Shown: positions 36,891 through 43,385 of the stretch, piece after piece
How positions within the stretch are numbered: the first letter of the stretch is position 1
Layout: each line of letters begins with the position of its first letter
DNA from: a virus
Length of the DNA: 43,960 nucleotides
Direction: 5' to 3' (one strand)
IMG/VR virus record: IMGVR_UViG_3300032304_000554
Location: 1-43,960 of that record
Made by a program: the position numbers and the translations under genes
The notes under the pieces: generated by a model
The model's input: only the letters and a program-made list of their open reading frames with translations
Databases searched by the model: none
What the model was told of the DNA's origin: nothing

Positions 36891-36913
36891 AAGTAGTAGG
36901 AGAACCTAAACTA

Positions 36914-37765
36914 ATGACCATTACAACAGTACCAAAGATAAAATATCTAACTAACAAAGATCTACTGAAAGAAATACACCTAAGCAAAAACACATACTGT
37001 GTGTTTACCAAGCCAGAATATCACGAATACGATATAATTCTGCCTAGCTTGGAAAAAATCAATATACGTACTGTAGCGGAAGCCAAACGAAGTCGAGCTG
37101 TTAAACTGGCCAAACGAGCTCACGAAGCATCAGACAAAAAAACTCCGCTAAAAGGATTTGAAATCGATTACAAAAAAATCGATAAAAAAGATCTAGTTTT
37201 TCGCATCATGACTTTTGAACATGTACCGCTAGCGCCGGGTCGTAAAAAGACTTTGAAAAATACTGCTGATAGTCACGAAAAAGTAAACTTCCCCCCATTC
37301 CAACATTGGAAATATGACGATAATAACAATCTTGTGTGTGTAGGCAAGAGTCATTGGAAAGGCACAATAGCTGTTGGAGAGTTTTGCAAGGAACACGGGC
37401 AAATGACTAATAATCTTGCGCGAATGTTTATCAAACTTTGTGAAAGATACGCTACTCGAGGCAATGTTAGAGGATACACATACAACGATGAAATGCGGGG
37501 TCAAGCAATTTTACAATTAACGCAAATTGGTCTTCAATTCGATGAATCTAAATCCGATAACCCTTTCGCTTATTATACTGCTGCTGTCACTAATTCATTC
37601 GTGCGCATCATCAACATCGAAAAACGCAATCAAAATATCAGAGACGATATACTGGAAATGAACGGAATGAACCCATCCTGGACTAGACAGAATTCAGGAG
37701 GCGGCGCTAACACCATGGCTGGCCCTGTGTCAAGTGGCACTGTAGATGGCGGCGACTCTGATTGA
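36914..37765 (+). CDS. gp55: Late transcription sigma factor gp55 with N-terminal extension
   Basis: 283 aa against 185 in T4. Seen: residues about 165-245 carry the gp55 core: C-E-R-Y-A-T-R-G-N-V-R-G-Y-T-Y-N-D-E-M-R-G-Q-A-I-L-Q, then S-D-N-P-F-A-Y-Y-T-A-A-V-T-N-S-F-V-R-I-I-N-I-E-K-R. This matches the sigma-region-2-like part that reads the late -10 box. Residues 1-150 are an extra basic N-terminal region I do not recognise. The tail after residue 255 is Gly/Ser-rich and ends in acidic residues; no hydrophobic sliding-clamp-binding end like that of T4 gp55 is obvious. Role: directs host RNA polymerase to AATAAATA late promoters, four of which are in this window. AGGAGA precedes the ATG. Confidence 0.82.
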   Translation: MTITTVPKIKYLTNKDLLKEIHLSKNTYCVFTKPEYHEYDIILPSLEKINIRTVAEAKRSRAVKLAKRAHEASDKKTPLKGFEIDYKKIDKKDLVFRIMTFEHVPLAPGRKKTLKNTADSHEKVNFPPFQHWKYDDNNNLVCVGKSHWKGTIAVGEFCKEHGQMTNNLARMFIKLCERYATRGNVRGYTYNDEMRGQAILQLTQIGLQFDESKSDNPFAYYTAAVTNSFVRIINIEKRNQNIRDDILEMNGMNPSWTRQNSGGGANTMAGPVSSGTVDGGDSD

Positions 37766-37790
37766 TCTTTTTAATTTAAGGTAGTACACT
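37763..37790 (+). promoter_or_regulatory. Possible sigma70-type promoter before gp47
   Basis: TTGATC (37763-37768) and TACACT (37785-37790) are spaced by exactly 17 nt in the short gap between gp55 and gp47. Initiation would fall at about 37796-37798, on the gp47 ATG itself, so a transcript from here would be essentially leaderless. It might instead be chance. AAGG at 37778-37781 is the only ribosome-site-like sequence, and it is rather far (15 nt) from the ATG. Confidence 0.35.
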
Positions 37791-37796
37791 AAATCT

Positions 37797-38807
37797 ATGA
37801 ATCTATTTAAAAAGGTTGCGGTTTTTACCGACATACATTTTGGACTAAAGACTGGTAGTAGAACTCATAATCAGGACTGTGAAGAGTTTGTGATTTGGTT
37901 CTGCGAAGAAGCCAAGCGTCAAGGATGTGAAACTGCCATGTTTCTTGGAGACTGGCATCACAATCGATCGACAACTGACGTTAGTACCATGAATTATACT
38001 GTTAGTAATCTAGAACGATTAAGTGCTAGCTTTGAAAAAGTATATTTTATTCTTGGCAATCACGATCTGTTCTATAAAGACAAGCGCGAAATCAACTCCA
38101 TAGAATTCATGCGATTGTTTCCTAATGTGATTCCGATTAAAGATCCGTTTACTGAAGGCGATGTAACTATACTTCCATGGCTGGTTGGTGACGAGTGGAC
38201 CAAAGTTCCAAAGATTAAAAGTCGTTATATCTTTGGTCACCTCGAACTGCCTAACTTTTTTATGAATGCCATGGTGCAGATGCCGGATCATGGACAATTA
38301 CAAAGCACTCACTTTGTCAATCAAGAATATGTTTTTTCGGGACACTTTCACAAAAGACAAACCAATCGAAATATAACCTATATCGGTAATGCATTCCCAC
38401 ACAACTATGCCGATGCTGGCGATGATGATCGAGGAATGATGACTTTAGAATGGGGTGGCAAGCCAGAATATCGCACTTGGCCGAATCAGCCTGTTTATCG
38501 AACATACAAATTAAGTCAAATTATCGATACTCCGGAAAAACTTCTACGAGAAAAAATGCATTGTCGTGTCACTATTGACTTGCCCATTTCATTTGAAGAA
38601 GCTAATTTTATTAGAGAAACATTTATACCGCAGTTTGACCTTCGCGAATTAATGCTTATTCCAGAAAAAGTAGAAATTGAAACTAACGCAGTACCAATTG
38701 ATATCAATTTTGAAAGTGTGGATACAATTGTCATGAATCAAATCAATGCAATTGATTCAGAAACCTACGACAAAAAAATGCTATTGGATATCTATAAAGA
38801 TCTATGA
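37797..38807 (+). CDS. gp47: Recombination nuclease subunit gp47 (Mre11/SbcD-like)
   Basis: 336 aa, as in T4 (339). Seen: the metallophosphoesterase motifs in order: D12-x-H14 (T-D-I-H-F-G), G51-D52-W-H-H-N, G87-N88-H89-D90, G-H-L near residue 147 and G-H-F-H-K-R near residue 182. These are the residues that bind two metal ions in Mre11 nucleases. Known: with gp46 it resects DNA double-strand ends to make 3' tails for UvsX-driven recombination, which starts recombination-dependent replication and contributes to host DNA breakdown. Its stop overlaps the gp46 start as ATGA, giving coupled synthesis of the two subunits. Confidence 0.92.
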   Translation: MNLFKKVAVFTDIHFGLKTGSRTHNQDCEEFVIWFCEEAKRQGCETAMFLGDWHHNRSTTDVSTMNYTVSNLERLSASFEKVYFILGNHDLFYKDKREINSIEFMRLFPNVIPIKDPFTEGDVTILPWLVGDEWTKVPKIKSRYIFGHLELPNFFMNAMVQMPDHGQLQSTHFVNQEYVFSGHFHKRQTNRNITYIGNAFPHNYADAGDDDRGMMTLEWGGKPEYRTWPNQPVYRTYKLSQIIDTPEKLLREKMHCRVTIDLPISFEEANFIRETFIPQFDLRELMLIPEKVEIETNAVPIDINFESVDTIVMNQINAIDSETYDKKMLLDIYKDL

Positions 38808-40582
38808 TCAAAATTAAAAATCTTACAGTTCGCAATTTTATGAGTGTGGGTAATCAGACCCAAGCCATTGACTTTGACAAAGGACAGTTAACACTAGTTC
38901 TAGGTGAGAATCTAGATCTGGGTGGTGACGACAGCGGTGCTCGTAACGGCACAGGTAAGACCACTATTATCAACGGTCTTAGCTATGCTATCTACGGCAC
39001 TGCATTGACCAATATCAAACGTGACAATTTGATCAACAAGATCAACGGCAAAGGCATGCTGTGTACAGTTACGTTTGAAAAAGACGGTGTTGAATATCAT
39101 ATCGAGCGAGGACGCAAGCCTAATCTTTTGAAGTTTTCAATTAATGGTCAAGAACAAGCTCTGGACAGTCTAGACGAATCTCAGGGCGACAGTCGAGAAA
39201 CACAAAAAGCTGTAGAAGAATGCTTCTCTATGAGTCACGAAATGTTTAAGCATCTTGTGGCTCTTAACACCTATACCGAACCGTTTCTTTCAATGAAGGC
39301 GGGCGAGCAACGTGCAATCATCGAACAACTGCTGGGCATTACGTTGTTGTCTGAAAAAGCTGAACAACTTAAAGATCAAATAAAAACTATCAAAGAATCG
39401 ATATCAACTGAAAACACCAGAATCGAAACTGTTAAGTCTTCCAACGATCGAATTCAACAAAGTATTGAATCTCTAGAAAGAAAACAGAAGTTATGGAATG
39501 AAACTAAAAATAAATCCATAGCTGATCTAAAAAACAGTATAGTAGTACTGAGTGATATTAACATCGAAGAAGAAATTATCAATCAACGTGCTCTTATCGA
39601 GTGGACCAAGAATAAAAAAGAACGAGACAGCCTTGTTAGCATGATTGCCAAACAGACTGCGGTTGCAGACAAAGATCAAAAGCAGTTTGAAAAAGTCAAA
39701 AAAGAACTTGAGTTACTTGCGGATCACAAATGTCATAGCTGCGGACAAGACCTGCACGACGAAAAACATGAATCTATGATGGATTCCAAGACTGCACAAC
39801 TCAACGAAAGCAACGAGTTGGTCGCAGAAGCAACATCTGAATTAAATGCGTTAAATCAAGCTCTAGAATTACTTGGAGATATTTCCGATAGTCCTAAAGT
39901 TATCTATGATAACTTAGAGGAAGCATTAAATCATCGCAACACTGTAGATTCTCTGTCCAAGGACCTTGTTTTAAAAGAAGCAGAATTTAATCCTTACATT
40001 GAACAGATAGAAGAATTAAAAAATACTGCCATGCAAGAAATTGATTGGAATCATATTAATGATTTAAATCGAATAAAAGACCATCAAGAATTTTTATACA
40101 AATTATTGACCAGTAAAGATTCGTTTGTTCGTAAAAAAATCATCGATCAAAACTTGGCATTTTTAAATCAACGTTTGACTTATTATCTAGATCGCATTGG
40201 ACTACCACATATTGTAGAATTTCAAAACGATCTCACTGTGATTATTACACAACTAGGTCAGGACTTAGATTTTGACAACCTAAGCCGCGGCGAACGTAAC
40301 AGACTGATACTGTCTATGAGTTGGGCATTCCGAGATGTTTGGGAAAATCTGTATCGACCAATTAACTTACTGTTCATTGACGAGTTGGTAGACAGCGGTA
40401 TGGATGCTAGCGGAGTTGAATCTAGTATTGCAGTACTTAAAAAGATGACTAGAGAACGCAGTAAAAATGTTTTCTTGATCAGTCACAGAGATGATCTAAC
40501 TAGTAGAGTAAATCATGTGCTCAAAGTAATCAAAGAAAATGGATTTACAAGTTATTCCAATGATGTGGAGATTGTAGCTTGA
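38804..40582 (+). CDS. gp46: Recombination ATPase subunit gp46 (Rad50/SbcC-like)
   Basis: 592 aa (T4: 560). Seen: Walker A G-A-R-N-G-T-G-K-T (45-53), preceded by an enlarged loop G-E-N-L-D-L-G-G-D-D. Two coiled-coil arms (about 180-305 and 320-440) flank a zinc hook C-H-S-C (about 310-313). Then come the ABC signature L-S-R-G-E-R (about 493), Walker B L-L-F-I-D-E (about 523) and the H-loop L-I-S-H-R-D-D. The coiled coils are short compared with cellular Rad50, as usual for T4-like gp46. Role: clamps DNA and powers gp47 in end resection. It starts within the gp47 stop (ATGA). Confidence 0.93.
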   Translation: MIKIKNLTVRNFMSVGNQTQAIDFDKGQLTLVLGENLDLGGDDSGARNGTGKTTIINGLSYAIYGTALTNIKRDNLINKINGKGMLCTVTFEKDGVEYHIERGRKPNLLKFSINGQEQALDSLDESQGDSRETQKAVEECFSMSHEMFKHLVALNTYTEPFLSMKAGEQRAIIEQLLGITLLSEKAEQLKDQIKTIKESISTENTRIETVKSSNDRIQQSIESLERKQKLWNETKNKSIADLKNSIVVLSDINIEEEIINQRALIEWTKNKKERDSLVSMIAKQTAVADKDQKQFEKVKKELELLADHKCHSCGQDLHDEKHESMMDSKTAQLNESNELVAEATSELNALNQALELLGDISDSPKVIYDNLEEALNHRNTVDSLSKDLVLKEAEFNPYIEQIEELKNTAMQEIDWNHINDLNRIKDHQEFLYKLLTSKDSFVRKKIIDQNLAFLNQRLTYYLDRIGLPHIVEFQNDLTVIITQLGQDLDFDNLSRGERNRLILSMSWAFRDVWENLYRPINLLFIDELVDSGMDASGVESSIAVLKKMTRERSKNVFLISHRDDLTSRVNHVLKVIKENGFTSYSNDVEIVA

Positions 40583-40821
40583 GTTTTGAAACACACGAAG
40601 CTATAATCAAAGCCTGCCAAGAATATTTTAAATGGCAGGATCGATTTGAACACAAAGGCTCAGACGAGGCAGGTATCAAGGCACGAAATGCGCTAGGAGA
40701 AATACGCAGGCTGTGTTTTCAAAGGCGCAAAGAAATACAAGATAAACGAGAACAAAGAAAAAAAGCCAGAAATTCCAAGAACGGTAGGCCATCAAACATA
40801 ACTAAGGACGAGTACAAATGA
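40579..40821 (+). CDS. Small basic protein of unknown function (TTG start)
   Basis: 80 aa, not recognised. The start is a TTG at 40579 overlapping the gp46 stop (TTGA). GGAG 8 nt before it and the absence of any ATG in the frame support this choice. Seen: an acidic/aromatic N-terminal helix (residues 8-25, with E-Y-F-K-W-Q-D-R-F), a second helix (30-60), then a strongly basic tail (K-R-E-Q-R-K-K-A-R). The pattern suggests a helical nucleic-acid or protein binder. Coupling to gp46 hints at a role in the recombination module, but that is only position. Confidence 0.65.
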   Translation: MSFETHEAIIKACQEYFKWQDRFEHKGSDEAGIKARNALGEIRRLCFQRRKEIQDKREQRKKARNSKNGRPSNITKDEYK

Positions 40822-40833
40822 GTAATCCTTCTT

Positions 40834-41277
40834 ATGACATGGTTCTATCAAGGTATCGAAGTCACTGATCTTCCAGAAGATTGTGTGGGCTTTGTATATC
40901 TAATCACAAACAACATCTCTGGGCGTAAGTACGTAGGCAAAAAACTTGCAAAGTTCGCTAAGACCACTTACAAAGTGGTTAGGCTAAAGAACGGCAACAA
41001 GAAAAAGAAGAAAATTAGAGGCAAGATAGATTCAGATTGGCGCGACTATTACGGTAGCAGCCCCAATTTAACCGCAGACATAGACGCACTAGGCAAAGAA
41101 AACTTCACCAGAGAAATCATCTATTACTGTAATTCTAAGGCAGAATGTAGCTACATCGAGGCAAGAGAACAGTTTGATCGCAAAGTATTAGAATCAACAG
41201 ACTATTACAACGGTCATATACAGGTTCGAGTTCACGGCTCTCACATTATAAAATCACTTCAAAAACCCAAAGTTTAA
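40834..41277 (+). CDS. GIY-YIG nuclease-like protein
   Basis: 147 aa. Seen: G-F-V-Y-L-I (19-24) and K-Y-V-G-K-K (32-37) are the GIY and YIG motifs. A lysine-rich insert (52-64), W-R-D-Y-Y-G-S-S (69-76), R93 and E109 (in Y-I-E-A-R-E) complete the usual catalytic set. There is no added DNA-recognition domain, unlike most homing endonucleases of the Seg/I-TevI kind. Start choice: ATG at 40834; an ATG at 40818 overlapping the previous stop opens only 16 codons in another frame. Inference: a small phage nuclease for DNA processing or host DNA attack rather than a mobile element, since it sits in a tight operon with gp46/47. It could also be a domesticated homing enzyme. Confidence 0.7.
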   Translation: MTWFYQGIEVTDLPEDCVGFVYLITNNISGRKYVGKKLAKFAKTTYKVVRLKNGNKKKKKIRGKIDSDWRDYYGSSPNLTADIDALGKENFTREIIYYCNSKAECSYIEAREQFDRKVLESTDYYNGHIQVRVHGSHIIKSLQKPKV

Positions 41278-41362
41278 CAGACACACAAGTACCGCAAGCA
41301 GTACATAGGCTCAACAATTCAAGGCAAAATAATGCGGTTTTTGGCTCGCGCAGGCTAATATC

Positions 41363-41455
41363 ATGCGCTCTATACCTGGTCAATCTTGGTCACAGGGACG
41401 GAATTCCTTGCCGCAAAGGTACTCAGCAACTACCCATTTGGATGAAGATCGCTAA
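41363..41455 (+). CDS. Doubtful 30-codon open frame
   Basis: ATG at 41363 to TAA at 41453-41455, a 30-residue peptide rich in Ser, Gln and Arg (starts MRSIPGQSWSQGRN, ends THLDEDR). There is no Shine-Dalgarno sequence before the ATG. It lies at the start of the structured stretch. It may be a leader peptide, or simply an open frame in non-coding DNA, which I find more likely. Confidence 0.15.
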   Translation: MRSIPGQSWSQGRNSLPQRYSATTHLDEDR

Positions 41456-41550
41456 CTAAGCCCTGCGATTGTGCTGTTTGAAGATAATAAAAAGGCAAAA
41501 AGAGAGGGGAGAACCCTCACGTAGACAAATATGATAGCGTATATTTGTTT

Positions 41551-41603
41551 ACCGCCGTTGTAATAAGACGGAGCTCGTGGTACCGGACAACCGCCACTGT
41601 AAT
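41551..41603 (+). repeat. Direct repeat pair ACCGCC-nn-TGTAAT
   Basis: ACCGCCGTTGTAAT (41551-41564) and ACCGCCACTGTAAT (41590-41603) match at 12 of 14 bases with a 39-nt period. Both GCC halves take part in predicted stems. Confidence 0.6.
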
Positions 41604-41614
41604 GCTCTAACGCT

Positions 41615-41700
41615 GTGTGATATTGTGCAACTCGGATAATATTCAATTTCTTAGCCCTTGTCTGGGCTAAGTGTGACTGAACAATCTGGATAATGTTAAA
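41615..41700 (+). repeat. Direct repeat pair GTGTGA...GGATAAT
   Basis: GTGTGA, 13 nt, GGATAATATTCAA (41615-41646) and GTGTGA, 11 nt, GGATAATGTTAAA (41671-41700). The two copies flank the strong CTTAGCCC hairpin. They could be protein-binding sites or parts of a folded RNA. Confidence 0.5.
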
Positions 41701-41745
41701 ACTGCTTCGCAGTTAATAGTTCCCTTATATTAAGAAAGAAGAAAA

Positions 41746-41772
41746 TTGCATTGAGCGTAAGCGAAAATGCAA
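41746..41772 (+). other. Hairpin TTGCATT/AATGCAA with GTAA inner loop
   Basis: A 7-bp stem (41746-41752 with 41766-41772) encloses GC-GTAA-GC, a possible GNRA-type tetraloop. Its last two bases (41771-41772) are also the first two of the next hairpin, so the two structures compete slightly. Confidence 0.4.
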
Positions 41773-41789
41773 GCGAGCTAGGCTCGCTT
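41771..41789 (+). terminator. Terminator-like hairpin before the late gene pair
   Basis: AAGCGAGC-TAG-GCTCGCTT is a perfect 8-bp, GC-rich stem with a 3-nt loop, followed by TCT; with the last stem bases the plus strand reads TTTCT. The T-tract is short for an efficient intrinsic terminator. Its place, directly before the late promoter box and after the early operon and structured stretch, fits a boundary between early and late transcription units. Confidence 0.55.
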
Positions 41790-41792
41790 TCT

Positions 41793-41800
41793 AATAAATA
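41793..41800 (+). promoter_or_regulatory. Late promoter AATAAATA for the 514-aa gene
   Basis: CTAATAAATA begins three bases after the terminator-like hairpin and ends 29 nt before the ATG at 41829. It is the only plus-strand copy noted of the box that precedes minus-strand structural genes, and it implies that the two following genes are late (virion or assembly) genes. Confidence 0.65.
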
Positions 41801-41828
41801 ACATGTATATCTTTGTCCCGGATTAAAA

Positions 41829-43373
41829 ATGAAATTACAAACAATATTAACAGAACAACATCTTGAATATTCAAGAACAATCCTCAGAGAGAGCTGTGAT
41901 GGGTTAACAACTTATCAAAGAACTATTGTAGAAGGAATTTACAAAGACTCTTTGCCTCTTATTGAGGCTACTCTAACAGCAGCACAAATAGAACAACTGT
42001 TTGGGGAAGTAGAAAAATCAGCAACTGCCGGCGGTGGTAATCGAACAGGGCTAGGTAAAGGTGTTGATGCAGCCAAAGCCGGCGTCGATGTGGTGAAAAA
42101 AGCCGACGAAACTATTAATAAAATTGGTAAGTGGCTACAAAATACAACTCCTGTTAAAGGGTTTGATCAGAAGTTCGAAGATTTAAAAACAAAGATAGGT
42201 ACAAAGTTTCCAGAATTAGACAAAAGACTCACAGCCATGGGCACATGGGCTAAAGAAAATCCAGGAAAAACTGCTGCCATTGTGGGTGTACTGACTACCA
42301 TAGCTTCATTTGCAGGCGGTCCAGTTGGCGGTGCTATCGCTGGTCAAATACTTAGAGGTGCAGTTGAATTACTCAAAGGCGAAAAACTTTCCACAGCTAT
42401 AGGCAAAGGTATTAAAACAGCAGCCTACGGTGCTATGGCAGGATGGTTACTTGATGGAATAGGCGATTGGTTAGAAGGATTGCGAGCCGAAGTTGTGCCG
42501 TATGACAAAGTCCCCGGACTTGTAGGCATTGATGTAGGGGTATCCAAAACTCTAAGCATGGGCGGCACCACTGTCAAGGATACCATATACAAAATTATTG
42601 TGCCCGAAGACCTATCCGGAACCATGATGGCAACTGTCAATGCAGCCAAAGGTGGAGATGTTGACGCATTTAATCAGCTACTTGATTTTTCAAGAAATTT
42701 TAGTCGAGCAGATTATCTAGCCGGTAAGGGCATAATGGATGCTGCTGCCAAGACACTTGCACTTCAGAATGATGCATTCTTACAAGGCATGACACAGGTC
42801 AACAATCTTATCACAGCCGCTGCACAGGGATCAATCGCAGGCAAGATGACTGCCAGCGATGTTAAAGTTGACGGCAAACCAGTTGAAGGCGAAAAAACGC
42901 CAGCAAAAGAAAGTTGGGAACCAAATTATTATGTTCAGACTAGACCATTAACAGAAGGTCAAGTTGGATACATGTTCAAGCAAATACAACTACTCAACGA
43001 AGGTCCAATGGATTGGATCAAAAAGAAAGCCACTAACCTAACTACCAAAGTCACCGCGGACAAGCTAATGAGTGCTTGGAAGAAAGCTGGATCACCAACT
43101 GACAGCAATGAAGTAGCAGAGTTTCTAAAAGGTCAAGGTATAGTAGATGATGCCGTGGCTCAAGTTTATCAAACAATGAAACTTCCAAGTCCAGGTACTG
43201 CCGAGCAGCCTGCTCCGGAAGCATTATCTTATAAACAAGTACTTGATCTAGTTAACAAATTACCAGTTGATCGAAAAGTTCGATTAATGAAGTTCATAGA
43301 AAAAACAAAAAACACTGAGCCTACAGCCAAAGGCACTGTAGATAACAGCAAAACAAAACCAACAACAGCATAA
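41829..43373 (+). CDS. Candidate capsid-packaged internal protein with protease sites
   Basis: 514 aa, family not recognised. Seen: the start M-K-L-Q-T-I-L-T-E ends in L-T-E, the I/L-x-E pattern cut by the T4 prohead protease gp21, and resembles the capsid-targeting peptide MKTYQEFIAE of T4 internal proteins. More such sites occur early (T-I-V-E, L-I-E) and near residues 374 and 390 (P-L-T-E-G, L-L-N-E-G-P). Residues about 147-175 are a Gly/Ala-rich hydrophobic segment that could enter a membrane, with a second near 197-212. A helical C-terminal module follows (A-W-K-K-A-G-S-P-T-D-S-N-E-V). Late promoter upstream; a similar gene follows at 43386. Inference: packaged, processed and possibly ejected with DNA. 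The ribosome site (GGAT) is weak. Confidence 0.55.
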   Translation: MKLQTILTEQHLEYSRTILRESCDGLTTYQRTIVEGIYKDSLPLIEATLTAAQIEQLFGEVEKSATAGGGNRTGLGKGVDAAKAGVDVVKKADETINKIGKWLQNTTPVKGFDQKFEDLKTKIGTKFPELDKRLTAMGTWAKENPGKTAAIVGVLTTIASFAGGPVGGAIAGQILRGAVELLKGEKLSTAIGKGIKTAAYGAMAGWLLDGIGDWLEGLRAEVVPYDKVPGLVGIDVGVSKTLSMGGTTVKDTIYKIIVPEDLSGTMMATVNAAKGGDVDAFNQLLDFSRNFSRADYLAGKGIMDAAAKTLALQNDAFLQGMTQVNNLITAAAQGSIAGKMTASDVKVDGKPVEGEKTPAKESWEPNYYVQTRPLTEGQVGYMFKQIQLLNEGPMDWIKKKATNLTTKVTADKLMSAWKKAGSPTDSNEVAEFLKGQGIVDDAVAQVYQTMKLPSPGTAEQPAPEALSYKQVLDLVNKLPVDRKVRLMKFIEKTKNTEPTAKGTVDNSKTKPTTA

Positions 43374-43385
43374 CAAGGACCAGAA

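Larger units (their letters stand above)
36833..36913. promoter_or_regulatory. Divergent control region between tail block and gp55 operon
   Basis: This 81-bp gap separates genes pointing away from each other. On the minus side it holds the late promoter at 36859-36866. On the plus side a host-type promoter may lie at 36862-36890. AGGAGA at 36898-36903 is a strong ribosome site 10 nt before the gp55 ATG. Because the two promoters overlap, early or middle transcription of gp55 and late transcription of the tail block could compete here. Confidence 0.5.
41504..41714 (+). ncRNA. Candidate structured RNA or multi-hairpin element
   Basis: Seen hairpins: GAGGG/CCCTC (41504-41518). A 10-bp stem AGACAAATAT/ATATTTGTTT with one G-T pair (41523-41550). 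CCGT/ACGG (41555-41571). GTGG..CGG[ACAA]CCG-CCAC with a 3-nt bulge (41577-41597). CTTAGCCC/GGGCTAAG (41650-41671). AACTGC-TTC-GCAGTT (41700-41714). Direct repeats ACCGCC-nn-TGTAAT and GTGTGA-n-GGATAAT lie among them. Six stems in about 210 bp of non-coding DNA suggest a folded RNA or a DNA site such as a replication origin. The strand is chosen because the terminator-like hairpin follows on the plus strand; all stems also exist on the other strand. I cannot match it to a known RNA family. Confidence 0.4.
41278..41828. other. 551-bp gene-free stretch, repeat- and hairpin-rich
   Basis: No convincing gene. From the left: 26 open codons in frame after the nuclease stop (41278-41358, see findings), a 30-codon ATG frame without ribosome site (41363-41455), and a GGAATTCC palindrome. 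Then comes a dense series of hairpins from 41504 to 41789, two direct-repeat pairs, and finally a late promoter. No tRNA cloverleaf was found on either strand. Confidence 0.7.

Noticed and set aside
40834-41277. Mobile homing endonuclease
   Set aside because: It lacks a visible DNA-recognition domain, sits in a coupled operon and interrupts nothing visible; a mobile origin in the past remains possible.
41390-41425. GGGACGGAA near 41394, reminiscent of the glutamine riboswitch core (GACGGAAGUAGG) found in cyanobacteria and cyanophages
   Set aside because: The bases after GACGGAA are TTCC rather than GTAGG, the flanking stems of that riboswitch are not visible, and no nitrogen gene follows.
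41452-41646. 64-aa open frame on the minus strand in the structured gap
   Set aside because: It runs through several hairpins and both repeat families, has no ribosome site, and its composition follows the structured DNA. It is more likely a chance frame.
41278-41828. tRNA, tmRNA or group I intron in the intergenic stretch
   Set aside because: No GTTCRA-type T-loop with matching acceptor stem on either strand, no tmRNA ends, and no recognisable intron core; the nuclease next to it is not interrupted.
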